NCBI RefSeq assembly: GCF_029946515.1
Contig: NZ_JARZHH010000051.1
Span: 22,946-86,945 of the forward strand
DNA length: 64,000 nucleotides
Direction of reading: 5' to 3'
From: Polyangium sp. 6x1
GTDB lineage: Bacteria; Myxococcota_A; Polyangia; Polyangiales; Polyangiaceae
In this document: one piece after another, positions 41,883 to 51,664 of the stretch
How positions within the stretch are numbered: position 1 is the stretch's first letter
Layout: every line of letters begins with the position of its first letter
Translations under genes and position numbers: made by a program
Notes under the pieces: model-generated
Databases searched by the model: none
Told to the model about the DNA's origin: nothing
What the model saw: the letters and a program-made list of their open reading frames with translations, nothing else

Positions 41883-44024
41883 ATGACGCGTGACAGGCTC
41901 TGGTTTCTTTTCCTCGCGACCGCGGTCTCCTCTGCGTGCGCGATCGCCGCGTGCGGCGGTGGCGGCGATACGAGCGGCGGCGCCGCGGGCAGCGGCGCAC
42001 AGGCCCCGGACGGCGGCTCGTCGTCCGGCGGCGGCGGCTCGGGCGGCGACGGGGGTGGTTTCATCAATTTCGACGGCGGCGAACAGTCGCTCGTGATCGA
42101 GCCCCTGGACCCGATCCTCGACGTGGCCGGCGTCCCCGGCTCGCTCCCCTTCAGCGCGAAGCTCACCGACGGGTCGATCCCCGGCGCCGTCGATTGGTTC
42201 CTCGACGATGTCACCGTAGGAACCATTGGCGCCGACGGTGTCTTTGCTTCCGGTGGCTTCGTGGCCGGCAAGGCGAAGGTCACGGCGAAGGCCGGACAGC
42301 TCGAGGCGAGCACGACCGTCACCGTGCGCGTGAAGATCGCCGAGAATGCCGGCAGTCTCTCGCCCGACGATCAGACGAAGCTCGACACCGGCGGCAATGC
42401 GGACCCAACCTTCCGGTGGCTTTATCCGTACGACAAGACCGTCTTTCCCCGTGGCCTCACGGCGCCCACGCTCCAGCTCGCCGGCAATGCGGATGCCGTG
42501 CTCGTGAAGATCAACGTCGGCGACTTCGAATACAAGGGGTACTTCGGCGCCTCGGCCCCCGCGCGGGTGGAGCTGCCGCAGGCCGTGTGGAAGGGCGTCA
42601 CGCAGAGCGCCGGCCCGAGCGACATGGTCACGGTCACCGCCACGAGGCTCGCAGGCGGCGTCGCGACCGGGCCCGTCACGCAATCGTGGCGCATCGCGCA
42701 GGGGAGCCTGAGCGGCATCGTTTATTACAACACCTACGTCTCGAAACTCGCGAATGGCGGCGCGGTGATGCGCATCAAGCCGGGCTCGAATGCGGAGGTC
42801 TTGCTCGGCGGCTGCAATGTTTGCCATTCCGTCAGTGCGAACGGGAACGTGCTCGCGGCGGGCGTCAACTGGACCGTCGACAACCCGCTCGACAGCGCGA
42901 CTTACGATCTCACGCAGGACGGCACCGCGTCGCAGCGGTACCTCGACAACGACGGCCGCAAGTTCTCGTTTGGTGGCCTCACGCCCGACGGGACGTGGAT
43001 GGTCACGAACGGCATCCCGGCGGGCGGCTCGCCCGTGCGTGGTTTGGCCGGGGATTACCCCTCGCGGCTCCTCGATACGAAGACGGGCGCCGACGTGGGG
43101 GCCTCGTCGTTCACGAATGCCGTCAAATACGCGCTCACGCCGACGTTCTCGCCCGATGGCAAACACCTCGCGTTCTCCTGGTACGACGTCACGCCCGGAC
43201 GAACCCTCGCCATGATGGACGTCGACCTCGCGCAGTCGCCGCCGTCGTTTTCGGCCATCACGGAGCTCGTCACGGTCCCCTCGGGCATCGTCGGCTGGCC
43301 GAGCTTCACGCCCGACGGCGGCGCGGTGCTCTACCACGCGGGCGATCGCTTCGACACGGCGGGCTACGGGGCGACGCCTTCGTTTGGCGAGGTCCTCCTG
43401 GTCGAGACGGCCTCGAAGGCGGTGAACAAGCTCGCGGCGCTGAACGGCTATGACGAGAATGGGCAGTTCTATCTGCCGTTCGGCGAGGCCGAGGAGGCGC
43501 GGCTGAACTACGAGCCCACCATTTTGCCCGTCCCGGTCGGCGGGTATTACTGGGTCTTCTTCACGAGCCGCCGCGTCTATGGCAACACGATCGGCCCCGG
43601 CGGCACGGTGCCGGACGGCGACAAGAAGTGGGGCCGGTTCGAGAATGGCGCCGAGACCCCGAGCCCGCGCAAGAAGCTCTGGGTGGCCGCGATCGACATC
43701 GATTCCCAGGGCAAACCCGATCCGAGCCACCCCGCGTTTTACCTGCCCGGTCAGGAGCTCGAGGCCGGCAACATGCGCGCGTTCGCGGCGCTCGAGCCCT
43801 GCAAGGACCTCAACCAGCCTTGCGAGTCGGCCGCCTCCTGCTGCAATGGCAACGTCTGCCGCCCGGCCGACGTCGACGGCGACGGCACGAAGGAGCTCGT
43901 CTGCGTGCCGCCGCCCGCGAACGAATGCGCGCAGGAGGGCGAGAGCTGCGAGACCGCGGCGAACTGCTGCGCGCCCGGCTCTTTGTGCATCAACAACCGG
44001 TGCGCGGCCCCCACGCCGAAGTGA
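41883..44024 (+). CDS. Exported haem-binding beta-propeller lipoprotein
   Basis: A 713-residue lipoprotein (lipobox AIAAC, then Gly/Ser linker). A Big-2/Ig-like region (about 65-160) precedes a large domain with a canonical haem c site CNVCHS near residue 313 and TolB/WD40-type propeller repeats (PTFSPDGKHLAFSWY, PSFTPDGGAVLYH). The C-terminus has two small Cys-rich knots (CESAASCCNGNVC, CETAANCCAPGSLC). Likely a surface electron-carrier or sensor; the partner is unknown. Such cytochrome-propeller proteins are common in myxobacteria. Confidence 0.82.
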   Translation: MTRDRLWFLFLATAVSSACAIAACGGGGDTSGGAAGSGAQAPDGGSSSGGGGSGGDGGGFINFDGGEQSLVIEPLDPILDVAGVPGSLPFSAKLTDGSIPGAVDWFLDDVTVGTIGADGVFASGGFVAGKAKVTAKAGQLEASTTVTVRVKIAENAGSLSPDDQTKLDTGGNADPTFRWLYPYDKTVFPRGLTAPTLQLAGNADAVLVKINVGDFEYKGYFGASAPARVELPQAVWKGVTQSAGPSDMVTVTATRLAGGVATGPVTQSWRIAQGSLSGIVYYNTYVSKLANGGAVMRIKPGSNAEVLLGGCNVCHSVSANGNVLAAGVNWTVDNPLDSATYDLTQDGTASQRYLDNDGRKFSFGGLTPDGTWMVTNGIPAGGSPVRGLAGDYPSRLLDTKTGADVGASSFTNAVKYALTPTFSPDGKHLAFSWYDVTPGRTLAMMDVDLAQSPPSFSAITELVTVPSGIVGWPSFTPDGGAVLYHAGDRFDTAGYGATPSFGEVLLVETASKAVNKLAALNGYDENGQFYLPFGEAEEARLNYEPTILPVPVGGYYWVFFTSRRVYGNTIGPGGTVPDGDKKWGRFENGAETPSPRKKLWVAAIDIDSQGKPDPSHPAFYLPGQELEAGNMRAFAALEPCKDLNQPCESAASCCNGNVCRPADVDGDGTKELVCVPPPANECAQEGESCETAANCCAPGSLCINNRCAAPTPK

Positions 44025-44051
44025 GGCCCGCGCTCCTTTCCGCCTGCTGAA

Positions 44052-45146
44052 TCAGCCCCGGAACCAGGGCGGCTCCCGGCGCACCGGGACGCCGCCCGAC
44101 AAACCCATCTGCATGCCGGGCTGGAAGAACACGTAAGGGAAGACGAGCTCCGGGCGGCTCACCTCTTCGAGCCTGCTCCGCAGCTCCCCGGGGATCTCGA
44201 ATTCGAGCGCGGCGAGGTTGTCCTCGAGCTGCGTCACCTTCGTCGCGCCGAGAATCGTCGACGTCACGCCCGGCCGCTTCGTCACCCAGTTGACCGCGAC
44301 CTGCGCGGGGCTCTTGCCGAGCTCCTTCGCGACCGAGAGGAGCTCGTCGACGATACGGAAGTTTCGCTCGGTGAACCGTTGAAACAGCGGGTTCGCGCTG
44401 TTCTTCACGGTCGCGAGCCGCCCTTCGCCCTCGGCGCCTCCGACTTCGTTTCGCTTGTATTTGCCCGTGAGAAGGCCGCTCGACAGCGGGCTCCACGGGC
44501 AGACGCCCATGCCGAGCTCCAGCGCCACGGGGATGTGCTCGCGCTCGATGTTGCGCTCGATGAGCGAGTATTCGAGCTGAAGCGCCGCGACGTGCTCGAA
44601 GCCGCGGAGCTCGGCGATCGTCTGCATGCGCGCCGCGTACCACGCGGGCGTGTCCGAGAGGCCGATGTACCGGACTTTGCCCGAGCGCACGAGCGCGTCG
44701 AAGGTGCGGAGGACCTCTTCGATCGGCGTCATCGTATCCCACGCATGCAGCCAGTAGAGATCGATGTAATCCGTCTGCAGGCGGCGGAGCGAGCCTTCGA
44801 GCGCGCGCAGGATGTTCTTCCGACCATTGCCGCCGGCGTTCGGATCGCCGGGGAAGGCGTTGAACGTGAATTTCGTCGCGACGACGAGGCGATCACGGTT
44901 GCCTGCTTCCTTCATGAACTGCCCGAGCAGCTCTTCGCTGTGGCCGTTCGTGTAGAGATCGGCCGTGTCGATGAAGTTGCCGCCGGCTTCGAGGTAGCGG
45001 CGGAAGACGGCGTGGGAGGTCTCGTGATCGGCGCCCCAGCCCCACTGGTTGCCGAAGGTCATGGTGCCGAGGCAGAGCGGCGAGACACGCAAACCGCTCC
45101 GGCCGAGGAGCGAATAATCAGCGAGGCTCTTGATCGGTGACGTCAT
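44052..45146 (-). CDS. Aldo/keto reductase
   Basis: A 364-residue NADP-dependent aldo/keto reductase of the YghZ/Tas-like branch. Marks: LGRSGLRVSPLCLGTMTFG, catalytic Asp/Tyr in FIDTADLYTNG, Lys in VVATKFTF, His in DLYWLHAWD, and cofactor motif TSTILGATKVTQLEDNL. Full length with ~30 extra C-terminal residues. Substrate unknown. Divergent from the porin gene across a 206-bp region that contains the porin's predicted regulatory sites. Confidence 0.92.
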   Translation of the reverse strand: MTSPIKSLADYSLLGRSGLRVSPLCLGTMTFGNQWGWGADHETSHAVFRRYLEAGGNFIDTADLYTNGHSEELLGQFMKEAGNRDRLVVATKFTFNAFPGDPNAGGNGRKNILRALEGSLRRLQTDYIDLYWLHAWDTMTPIEEVLRTFDALVRSGKVRYIGLSDTPAWYAARMQTIAELRGFEHVAALQLEYSLIERNIEREHIPVALELGMGVCPWSPLSSGLLTGKYKRNEVGGAEGEGRLATVKNSANPLFQRFTERNFRIVDELLSVAKELGKSPAQVAVNWVTKRPGVTSTILGATKVTQLEDNLAALEFEIPGELRSRLEEVSRPELVFPYVFFQPGMQMGLSGGVPVRREPPWFRG

Positions 45147-45276
45147 GCAGGCCTGTCCTTTCGTGCGCGGGCACGCTCCCGCCTTCCGGGCTGCCCGTCA
45201 AGTCGCGCGCACGGAAGCACCACGGCCCAGCATATTTCACGGGCAGCCATGAAGGGTCACGGGTTCTCCAGAAGTC

Positions 45277-45294
45277 CATCCGCTCGAGCGGATG
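45277..45294. promoter_or_regulatory. 18-bp perfect palindrome, putative activator site for the porin
   Basis: CATCCGCTCGAGCGGATG is a perfect palindrome centred 67 bp before the porin ATG. It contains TCCG-N6-CGGA, the same dyad found twice upstream of sbp. About 30 bp downstream lies a -24/-12 element, an arrangement typical of an enhancer site for a sigma-54 activator such as the one encoded at 46598-47596. Binding is inferred. Confidence 0.55.
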
Positions 45295-45324
45295 AAACGT
45301 CGGAAGAAACGGACACCTCCTCCA

Positions 45325-45340
45325 TGGCACGCGAGGTGCT
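45325..45340 (+). promoter_or_regulatory. Putative sigma-54 (-24/-12) promoter of the porin
   Basis: TGGCACGCGAGGTGCT matches the sigma-54 consensus TGGCACG-N4-TTGCW at every fixed base but one (G for the first T of TTGC). GG and GC are 12 bp apart as required. The predicted transcription start (about 45351) is only 2 nt before the ATG, so the message would be nearly leaderless, or translation starts further in. Confidence 0.5.
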
Positions 45341-45352
45341 CATCGGCATTGC

Positions 45353-46585
45353 ATGTCGTCCCTGAGAAGACGCTTGGTGCCGTATTGCGCCTTCGTTTTG
45401 GGAGCGGCGCTCGGGCTGCCCGGGAGCGCCGCCGGGGCGGAACCGAAACCTCCGGTGGAGATCTCCGGCTCCCCCGGCAATGGGGTGACGGTGAAGGTCG
45501 GGGACGTGTTCTCGTTCAATGCCCGGAGCCGGATCCAGCTCCGCTACCAGATCAACGTGCCTCCTGCGGATGATCTGGGCGAGCGGGATTTCCAGCAGAT
45601 CGTCAACATCGGGACGGCGCGCCTCTGGTTCTCCGGCCACGTCTATCGGCCCGAGCTGACCTACATGATTCAGCTCGCCATTGCTGGACGTGACTTTCGC
45701 GACGGCGCGACGTCTCCGATCTTCGACGCTTATATCGACTGGAAGATCCACCGTGATTTCAATGTACGAGCCGGGCAGTTTTTCGTTCCCTTCGATCGAT
45801 TGCGGACGGTCCGCGAGTTCGCGCTGCAGATGGCCGACCGGCCGGTGCCCGTCGGCGAGCTGACGCTCGATCGCGACGCGGGCATCACGATTTATTCGGA
45901 GAATTTCCTGGGGAAAGAATCCCCGGTCGCGTGGCGGCTCAGCGCATTCGGCGGAGGCGGGACGAACCTCACCACGTCGCGGGAGCCCGGCGCGCTCTTC
46001 GTGGGGCGGCTCGAGCTCCGTCCGCTCGGCAAGATCGACGATGATTCCGAGGGCGATCTCGAACGCAGGAAGAAGCCGGGCCTGGCCTTCGGCGGCGCGT
46101 TCGCGGCGAACTACAACACGAACCGATTGCGGAGCACGACGGGCGCGACGTTCCTCGGCGGGACGACGGATTACCTGCACGCGGCGGCGGATCTCGTGTT
46201 CAAATGGCGCGGATTCGCGCTCCAGGGCGAGTACCTGTGGAAGCGCGCGAGCGCGGACAGGATCGAGTCGACGGACGAGGACGGCAATCCCCGCACCGAG
46301 TACACGCGCTCGGGCCAGGGCACGGTGTTTCAGGCGTCGTACGTGTTCGAGCCGCCGATCGAGGTCGTGGCGCGGTTCTCTCGATTGTACGCGTTCGGAG
46401 GGACCGACCCGAAGCTCGTCTCCGAGGTCGAGAGCCGCGGGCAGGAAGTGGGCGTCGGGCTCAACTATTACTTCAACAAGCACAAGCTGAAGCTACAAGC
46501 CGACTGGATCGCCCGGATGCCGCACGACTTCGATTTCGAGAAGGCGAACCACGTGGCTCACCTCCAGCTCGACGCGACGTTCTGA
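45353..46585 (+). CDS. OprO/OprP-type anion-selective porin
   Basis: A 410-residue outer-membrane protein. Signal peptide to about residue 29 (MSSLRRRLVPYCAFVLG core, cleavage near AAGAE). The mature part fits the phosphate-selective porin O/P family: RSRIQLRYQINVP, RARLWFSGHVYRPELTYMIQ-like strands, then FNVRAGQFFVPFDRLR, and ends with C-terminal Phe (LQLDATF) as barrels do. Next to a sulfate ABC operon and sharing its dyad motif, it probably admits sulfate rather than phosphate; that is inference. Alternative start codons lie 8-9 codons in, but would lose the Arg-rich n-region. Confidence 0.85.
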   Translation: MSSLRRRLVPYCAFVLGAALGLPGSAAGAEPKPPVEISGSPGNGVTVKVGDVFSFNARSRIQLRYQINVPPADDLGERDFQQIVNIGTARLWFSGHVYRPELTYMIQLAIAGRDFRDGATSPIFDAYIDWKIHRDFNVRAGQFFVPFDRLRTVREFALQMADRPVPVGELTLDRDAGITIYSENFLGKESPVAWRLSAFGGGGTNLTTSREPGALFVGRLELRPLGKIDDDSEGDLERRKKPGLAFGGAFAANYNTNRLRSTTGATFLGGTTDYLHAAADLVFKWRGFALQGEYLWKRASADRIESTDEDGNPRTEYTRSGQGTVFQASYVFEPPIEVVARFSRLYAFGGTDPKLVSEVESRGQEVGVGLNYYFNKHKLKLQADWIARMPHDFDFEKANHVAHLQLDATF

Positions 46586-46597
46586 ACGATGCGGAGC

Positions 46598-47596
46598 CTA
46601 GCGGCTCGGTTGCATCGGAGGCTCGCGGAAGTGCGACCATTCGATGCCGAGCTTGCGCATGCGCGCGCGGAGCGTGTGCGGGTTGATCCCGAGCAAGCGC
46701 GCCGCGCCGAAGGGGCCCTCGATGCGGCCGCCCCGCGCGGCGAGGGCGCGGCGAATGTGCGCGGCCGTCGCCTCGTCGAGGGTCACGATTTCCTCCGCGT
46801 CGTGGACCACCGCTGGCGGGCGCGAGGGCGGCTTCACGGTCACGCCCCCGAGCGCGGCCGCGAGCTCGAGTCGCTTGCCATTGCCGAGGATCGCGCCGCG
46901 CTCGATCACGGCCGCGAGCTCGCGCACGTTGCCCGGCCACGCATAACGACGGAGCAGGTCGAGGTCCGCGGCCGTCGGCGAGAGCCCCGGTCCGCCGAGG
47001 CGTTTGCCCGCGCTCTCGGCGAAATGCGCCGCGAGGGCCGGGAGGTCTTCCAGGCGGTCGCGCAGCGCGGGCAATCGAATGGGGAAGACGCTCAGGCGAT
47101 ACCAGAGATCTTCCCGGAACGTCCCATCGGCCACCATGCTTTCGAGGTGACGATGCGTGGCCGCGACGATGCGCACGTCCACGTGGATCGTCTCGTTCCC
47201 GCCGACGCGCTCGATCGTGCCCTCCTGGAGCACGCGCAGGAGGCGAACCTGCGCCGCGCGCGGCAATTCGCCGACCTCGTCGAGGAAGAGCGTGCCGCCG
47301 TCCGCGCGCTCGAACCAGCCTTTGCGCGTGCCCACCGCGCCGGTGAACGCCCCGCGCTCGTGGCCGAAGAGCTCCGAATCGACGAGCTCCGAGGGGATGG
47401 CGCCGCAATTGACGCGCACCACGGGCCCGTGTGCGCGCCGCGAGCGCGCGTGGATGGCCCGCGCGATGACCTCTTTGCCGGAGCCAGTCTCGCCCAGCAC
47501 GAGCACCGGCGCGTCCGTGGGCGCTACCTGAAGGACGCGCTCCATCACCGGTTTGAGCCCGGCGGATGCTCCGATCACGAACTCGCTCATGTCCAT
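46598..47596 (-). CDS. Sigma-54-dependent activator lacking a sensor domain
   Basis: A 332-residue PspF-like bacterial enhancer-binding protein: AAA+ domain from residue ~8, Walker A GETGSGKE, sigma-54 contact loop GAFTGA, Walker [13 protein letters not shown], then a C-terminal FIS-type HTH (FGAARLLGINPHTLRARM). There is no N-terminal sensor, so activity must be set by expression or a partner protein. It lies 18 bp after cysA on the same strand as the last gene of the sulfate operon, and faces the porin gene, whose upstream region has a -24/-12 element; it is the natural candidate to drive that promoter. Confidence 0.92.
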   Translation of the reverse strand: MDMSEFVIGASAGLKPVMERVLQVAPTDAPVLVLGETGSGKEVIARAIHARSRRAHGPVVRVNCGAIPSELVDSELFGHERGAFTGAVGTRKGWFERADGGTLFLDEVGELPRAAQVRLLRVLQEGTIERVGGNETIHVDVRIVAATHRHLESMVADGTFREDLWYRLSVFPIRLPALRDRLEDLPALAAHFAESAGKRLGGPGLSPTAADLDLLRRYAWPGNVRELAAVIERGAILGNGKRLELAAALGGVTVKPPSRPPAVVHDAEEIVTLDEATAAHIRRALAARGGRIEGPFGAARLLGINPHTLRARMRKLGIEWSHFREPPMQPSR

Positions 47597-47614
47597 CGTT
47601 TCCTCGGATGAGGC

Positions 47615-48673
47615 TCAGATCTCGTAATCGGGCACGAACACGCGCACCCTGCGCGGCGAGACGTGGACCGTCTCGCCCGATTTCAGCCCGAGCTCGGCGA
47701 AGCGCTCGGGCGTGAGCTCCACATTGATCAATTGATTCGAGTCGAGCGCGCGGAGCTCCACCTTGGTCCGCGATCCGGTCGGGTTCACGTGCAGGATCTT
47801 CGCGGCGAGGCCGCCGGCCTCGGTGCGATTGCGCTCGACGTCGAGCTCGTGCGGACGCACGTACACGGCGGCGTCGCGCGCCTCGGGGTGCGGATAATCG
47901 GGGTAGGCCACCGTGAGGCCCGAGACGACGGCCCGGCCGCGCTCGACGCGGCCGTGGAACACGTTGACGTTGCCGAGGAAGTCCATGACGAACGCATTCG
48001 CGGGGCGCTCGAACACCTCGACCGGCGTGCCCACTTGCTCGATTCTGCCTTCGTTCATGATCACGACGTGATCGGCGACCTCGAAGGCCTCTTCCTGATC
48101 GTGCGTGACGAAGACGCTCGTGACCTGGATCTCCTCGTGGAGCTTGCGAAGCCATTGCCGTAGCTCCGTCCGCACCCGCGCGTCGAGCGCGCCGAACGGC
48201 TCGTCGAGCAAGAGGACGTTCGGCCGCGCCGCGAGCGCGCGGGCGAGGGCGACGCGCTGCCGTTGCCCGCCGGAGAGCTGCGCCGGATACCGGGATCCGA
48301 GGCCGTCGAGGCGGATCAACTTGAGGAGCTCGTCGACCCGCGTTTGCCTCTCCTGCTTCGGCACGCCGCGCACGCGGAGCCCGTATCCGATGTTCTCGGC
48401 GATCGTCATGTGCCGGAACAGGGCATAATGCTGGAAGACGAAGCCTACCTTGCGATCCCGGGCCTCGTATTCGGTGATGTTCTCGTCGTGGTGCAGGACG
48501 GTGCCGCGGTCGGCGACCTCCAATCCCGCGATGATCCGGAGGAGCGTGGTTTTCCCCGAGCCGGACGGGCCGAGCAGGGCGAGGAGCGAGCCGCTCGGGA
48601 CGTCGAGGCTCACGTCGTCGAGGGCCCGGAAGCTGCCGAAGTTCTTGGATACCCCCTGGATCCGGATGCTCAT
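47615..48673 (-). CDS. cysA: Sulfate/thiosulfate ABC transporter ATPase CysA
   Basis: A 352-residue ABC ATPase. Walker [11 protein letters not shown]-loop FVFQHYALF, signature [15 protein letters not shown], Walker [13 protein letters not shown], switch His in VTHDQEEA, followed by a CysA-type C-terminal TOBE domain ([12 protein letters not shown]). The ATG overlaps the cysW stop (ATGA at 48670-48673), so the proteins are made in step. It powers sulfate import by CysT-CysW with Sbp. Confidence 0.96.
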   Translation of the reverse strand: MSIRIQGVSKNFGSFRALDDVSLDVPSGSLLALLGPSGSGKTTLLRIIAGLEVADRGTVLHHDENITEYEARDRKVGFVFQHYALFRHMTIAENIGYGLRVRGVPKQERQTRVDELLKLIRLDGLGSRYPAQLSGGQRQRVALARALAARPNVLLLDEPFGALDARVRTELRQWLRKLHEEIQVTSVFVTHDQEEAFEVADHVVIMNEGRIEQVGTPVEVFERPANAFVMDFLGNVNVFHGRVERGRAVVSGLTVAYPDYPHPEARDAAVYVRPHELDVERNRTEAGGLAAKILHVNPTGSRTKVELRALDSNQLINVELTPERFAELGLKSGETVHVSPRRVRVFVPDYEI

Positions 48674-49785
48674 GGATGTGCTCCCGTGCGGCGGCCCTCT
48701 TCGGATTGCGGGATGCGATCTTCGAGCTTCCGCTTGACGATGAGCGTCAAGATGGCGAGCAGCGTCAGCACGGACGCGACCGCGAACGATCCCGGCATGT
48801 TGTACTCCTGGAACAGCTTCTCGATCCGGAGCGGCATGGTGTCGGTCTCCCCGGCGATGTGCCCGGACACGACGTACACCGCGCCAAACTCTCCCATCGC
48901 GCGGGCATTGCACAAAATGATGCCGTACACGAGCCCCCATTTCACGTTCGGCACCGTGACGTGCCAGAACATCTGCCAGCCGCTCGCTCCGAGGCTCAGC
49001 GCCGCGAGCTCCTCGTCCGCGCCGACGGCGTTCATCACGGGGATGAGCTCGCGCGCCACGAAGGGGAACGTCACGAATGCGGTGGCGAGGACGAGCCCCG
49101 GCGTGGCGAAGATGATCTTGAGGCTCTTATTCGCGGGCCACACCTCGAACGCCTGCTGTCCGAGGACGAGGAGCGCGAACACCGTGGCGCCGGCGACGGC
49201 CAGGGCGAGGGGAGGCGTTTTCCAGAGGCCACGTCGCGCGCGCGGGTGGCTCGGCCGAAACACGAAATAAGCGACGGCGAGAAGGAGGACGAGGACGGCC
49301 GCGACGAGGTACGGCATGATCGCGTATCCGTCGCGGCGCAGGAAGGCCCCGAAATACCCCTGGAGGCCGAAGATCAGCACGAACATGAGCCCGGCGACCA
49401 CGGGGGAGACCGAGAACGGCAGGTCGATGAGGGCCGTGAGGAAGGTTCGTCCCGGAAACGAGAACCGCGCGATCGCCCAGGCCGCCGCGACGCCGAAGAT
49501 GACGTTCGCCGTCACCGCGATGGGCACGACGGTGAGCGTCAGGCCGACCGCGTGGAGCGTGTCGGGATCGTCGACGAGGTTTTTCCAGTAAACCCCCGCG
49601 CCCTCGGCGAGCGCCCCGGCGAATACGTTGAGCACGGGAATGACGATCAGCACGCCCACGACGAAGGCCGCGAGCCCGGTGAGACTCCACCGCAGCCACG
49701 CGGGATCCTGCTGCGCTCGCCGGATCTTCATCGTCGCGGCCCGCGTGCGAGGCGCGTCGCGGACCTCCGCCGTCTCAACGGTCAT
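48670..49785 (-). CDS. cysW: Sulfate ABC permease CysW with a ~67-residue insertion
   Basis: A 371-residue permease, about 80 longer than E. coli CysW (291). Standard elements are present: [19 protein letters not shown], and the ATPase-coupling EAA region [18 protein letters not shown]. Residues about 152-218 are extra relative to CysW; they contain two hydrophobic segments ([20 protein letters not shown] and [17 protein letters not shown]) joined by a basic loop, so two added helices would keep topology. The start at 49785 overlaps cysT by 11 bp. Confidence 0.92.
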   Translation of the reverse strand: MTVETAEVRDAPRTRAATMKIRRAQQDPAWLRWSLTGLAAFVVGVLIVIPVLNVFAGALAEGAGVYWKNLVDDPDTLHAVGLTLTVVPIAVTANVIFGVAAAWAIARFSFPGRTFLTALIDLPFSVSPVVAGLMFVLIFGLQGYFGAFLRRDGYAIMPYLVAAVLVLLLAVAYFVFRPSHPRARRGLWKTPPLALAVAGATVFALLVLGQQAFEVWPANKSLKIIFATPGLVLATAFVTFPFVARELIPVMNAVGADEELAALSLGASGWQMFWHVTVPNVKWGLVYGIILCNARAMGEFGAVYVVSGHIAGETDTMPLRIEKLFQEYNMPGSFAVASVLTLLAILTLIVKRKLEDRIPQSEEGRRTGAHP

Positions 49786-50599
49786 GGCGCCGGCTCCAGC
49801 TCTCCAGGAGGTTGACCACGAGCAGCATCGAGAACGAAATGGCGAGCAGCACGACGGCGATGGCCGTCGCCTCGCCATAAGCGAACTCCTCCAGGCGCGC
49901 GACGATCAGGATCGGGGCGATCTCGGTCTTGAATGGCATGTTTCCCGAGATGAAGACGACCGATCCGTATTCGCCGATGGAGCGTGCGAACGCGAGGGCA
50001 AACCCCGTGATGAGCGCGGGATACAGCGTCGGGAGGATCACGTGGGTGAACGTCTGCCAGCGCGTCGCGCCGAGCGAGGACGAGGCCTCCTCGGCCTCCG
50101 GATCGAGGTCTTCGAGGACCGGCTGCACGGTCCGCACCACGAAAGGCAGGCCGACGAAGATGAGGACGAGCACGATCCCGAGCCTCGTATAGGCGCCGCG
50201 GATCCCCAAGGGGACGAGATACCTCCCGATCCAGCCGTTTTCCACGTACAGGCTGGCATAGATGAGGCCGCCGACCGCGGTCGGGAGCGCCAGCGGCAGG
50301 TCGACGAGCGAGTCGAGGATGCGTTTGCCCGGGAACGTGTACCGCGTGAGCACCCAGGCGATGAGCCCGCCGAGGACGACGTTCGCGACCGCGGCGAGGA
50401 ACGAGGTGCCGAAGGTCAGGAGATAGGCGGCGCGCGCGCGCTCGGTCCATACCGCGCCGAGGAATTCGTGCAGCGAGAGCGAGCTCGCTTTGATGAAGAC
50501 GGCCGTGATCGGCAGGAGCACGAGGACGCCGAGGTAAAAGACCGTATACCCCAGGGTCAGGGAGAAACCCGGGAGCACTCTTCGGTTCACGCTCGCCAT
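49775..50599 (-). CDS. cysT: Sulfate ABC permease CysT (CysU)
   Basis: A 274-residue inner-membrane permease with six helices, E. coli CysT length (277). Marks: LPLALPTAVGGLIYASLY and the EAA coupling loop SLGATRWQTFTHVILPTLYPAL, which contacts CysA. It forms the channel with CysW. The gene starts 6 bp after the sbp stop and overlaps cysW, giving a tight sbp-cysT-cysW-cysA order. Confidence 0.95.
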   Translation of the reverse strand: MASVNRRVLPGFSLTLGYTVFYLGVLVLLPITAVFIKASSLSLHEFLGAVWTERARAAYLLTFGTSFLAAVANVVLGGLIAWVLTRYTFPGKRILDSLVDLPLALPTAVGGLIYASLYVENGWIGRYLVPLGIRGAYTRLGIVLVLIFVGLPFVVRTVQPVLEDLDPEAEEASSSLGATRWQTFTHVILPTLYPALITGFALAFARSIGEYGSVVFISGNMPFKTEIAPILIVARLEEFAYGEATAIAVVLLAISFSMLLVVNLLESWSRRHDR

Positions 50600-50605
50600 G
50601 CGCGG

Positions 50606-51652
50606 CTACTTCTTCGGGCTGTAGATGGTGTCGAAGACGCCGCCCTCGCCGATGAACTGCTTGTGCGCGTCGGGGAAATCCTTCGCGATCTCGGTGATGG
50701 CGAAGAGGCGGAGCTCCGGGAAGGTCGCGGCGTGTTTCTTCAGGATGGCCTCGTTCGACGGCCGATAGAAATGTTTCGCGGCGATCTCCTGGCCCTCGTC
50801 GGTATACGCAAATTTGAGGTACGCCTCCGCGGCTTTGCGGGTGTCCTTGCGGTCGACGTTGCCGTCGACGATGGCGACGTGGGGCTCGGCGCGGATGCTG
50901 ATGGGCGGATACACGAGCTCGAGCTCGCCCTTCGCCTCGCGCACTTCGAGGTGGGCTTCGTTCTCCCAGGCGAGGTGGACGTCGCCGATCTTTTTCTGGA
51001 CGAACGTGGTCGTCGCGCCGCGCGCGCCCGAGTCGAGGACCGGGACCTGTTTGTAGAGCTGGGTCACGTACGTGATCGCGTCGTCGCGGGAGCCGCCGCG
51101 CAGGACGACGGAGCCCCACGCGCTGAAGAACGAGAGATAGCCGTTGCCCGAGGTCTTCGGGTTCGGCGTGATCACCTCGACGCCGGGCTTGATGAGGTCC
51201 GGCCAATCCTTGATGGCTTTCGGATTGCCTTTGCGCACCACGAAGATGACCGTGGACGTGTACGGCAAAGAGCGAGACGGGAGCTTGTCGATCCAATTCG
51301 GCTGGATGAGGCCCTTTTTGCTGATGGCTTCGGTATCGAGGTAGGAGGCGAGCGTGACGACGTCCGCTTCGAGTCCGTCGATGACGGCGCGGGCCTGCGT
51401 GCTGGAGCCGCCGTGCGATTGCTTGATGGTGACCTTCGTGCCCGATTCTTTCTCGTAGGCAGCGATGAACTTTTCGTTCAGGTCGCGCCAGAGCTCCCGG
51501 GTCGGGTCGTACGAGACGTTCAGGAGCTCGACGTCCTTGGCCGCGCCCCCGGATTTCGATTTGCCGCAGGCGACGAGCCCGAGCGCGCCCACGATCAAGG
51601 CGGTGATCGCCGCGCGTCGGCCCGCCCTCCCACCTGTCGGAATGTACGCCAC
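50606..51652 (-). CDS. sbp: Sulfate-binding lipoprotein Sbp
   Basis: A 348-residue periplasmic sulfate-binding protein, here with a lipobox (GLVAC, Cys about 29) rather than a cleaved soluble signal. Family marks: LLNVSYDPTRELWRDLN, IKQSHGGSSTQARAV (sulfate-loop Ser/Gly), NPKTSGNGYLSFFSAWG and LAWENEAHLE. The start is GTG at 51652, only 12 bp from a 20-bp dyad, with no clear Shine-Dalgarno; a very short leader is likely. First gene of the sulfate operon. Confidence 0.95.
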   Translation of the reverse strand: MAYIPTGGRAGRRAAITALIVGALGLVACGKSKSGGAAKDVELLNVSYDPTRELWRDLNEKFIAAYEKESGTKVTIKQSHGGSSTQARAVIDGLEADVVTLASYLDTEAISKKGLIQPNWIDKLPSRSLPYTSTVIFVVRKGNPKAIKDWPDLIKPGVEVITPNPKTSGNGYLSFFSAWGSVVLRGGSRDDAITYVTQLYKQVPVLDSGARGATTTFVQKKIGDVHLAWENEAHLEVREAKGELELVYPPISIRAEPHVAIVDGNVDRKDTRKAAEAYLKFAYTDEGQEIAAKHFYRPSNEAILKKHAATFPELRLFAITEIAKDFPDAHKQFIGEGGVFDTIYSPKK

Positions 51653-51664
51653 GATGAGGAAGGT

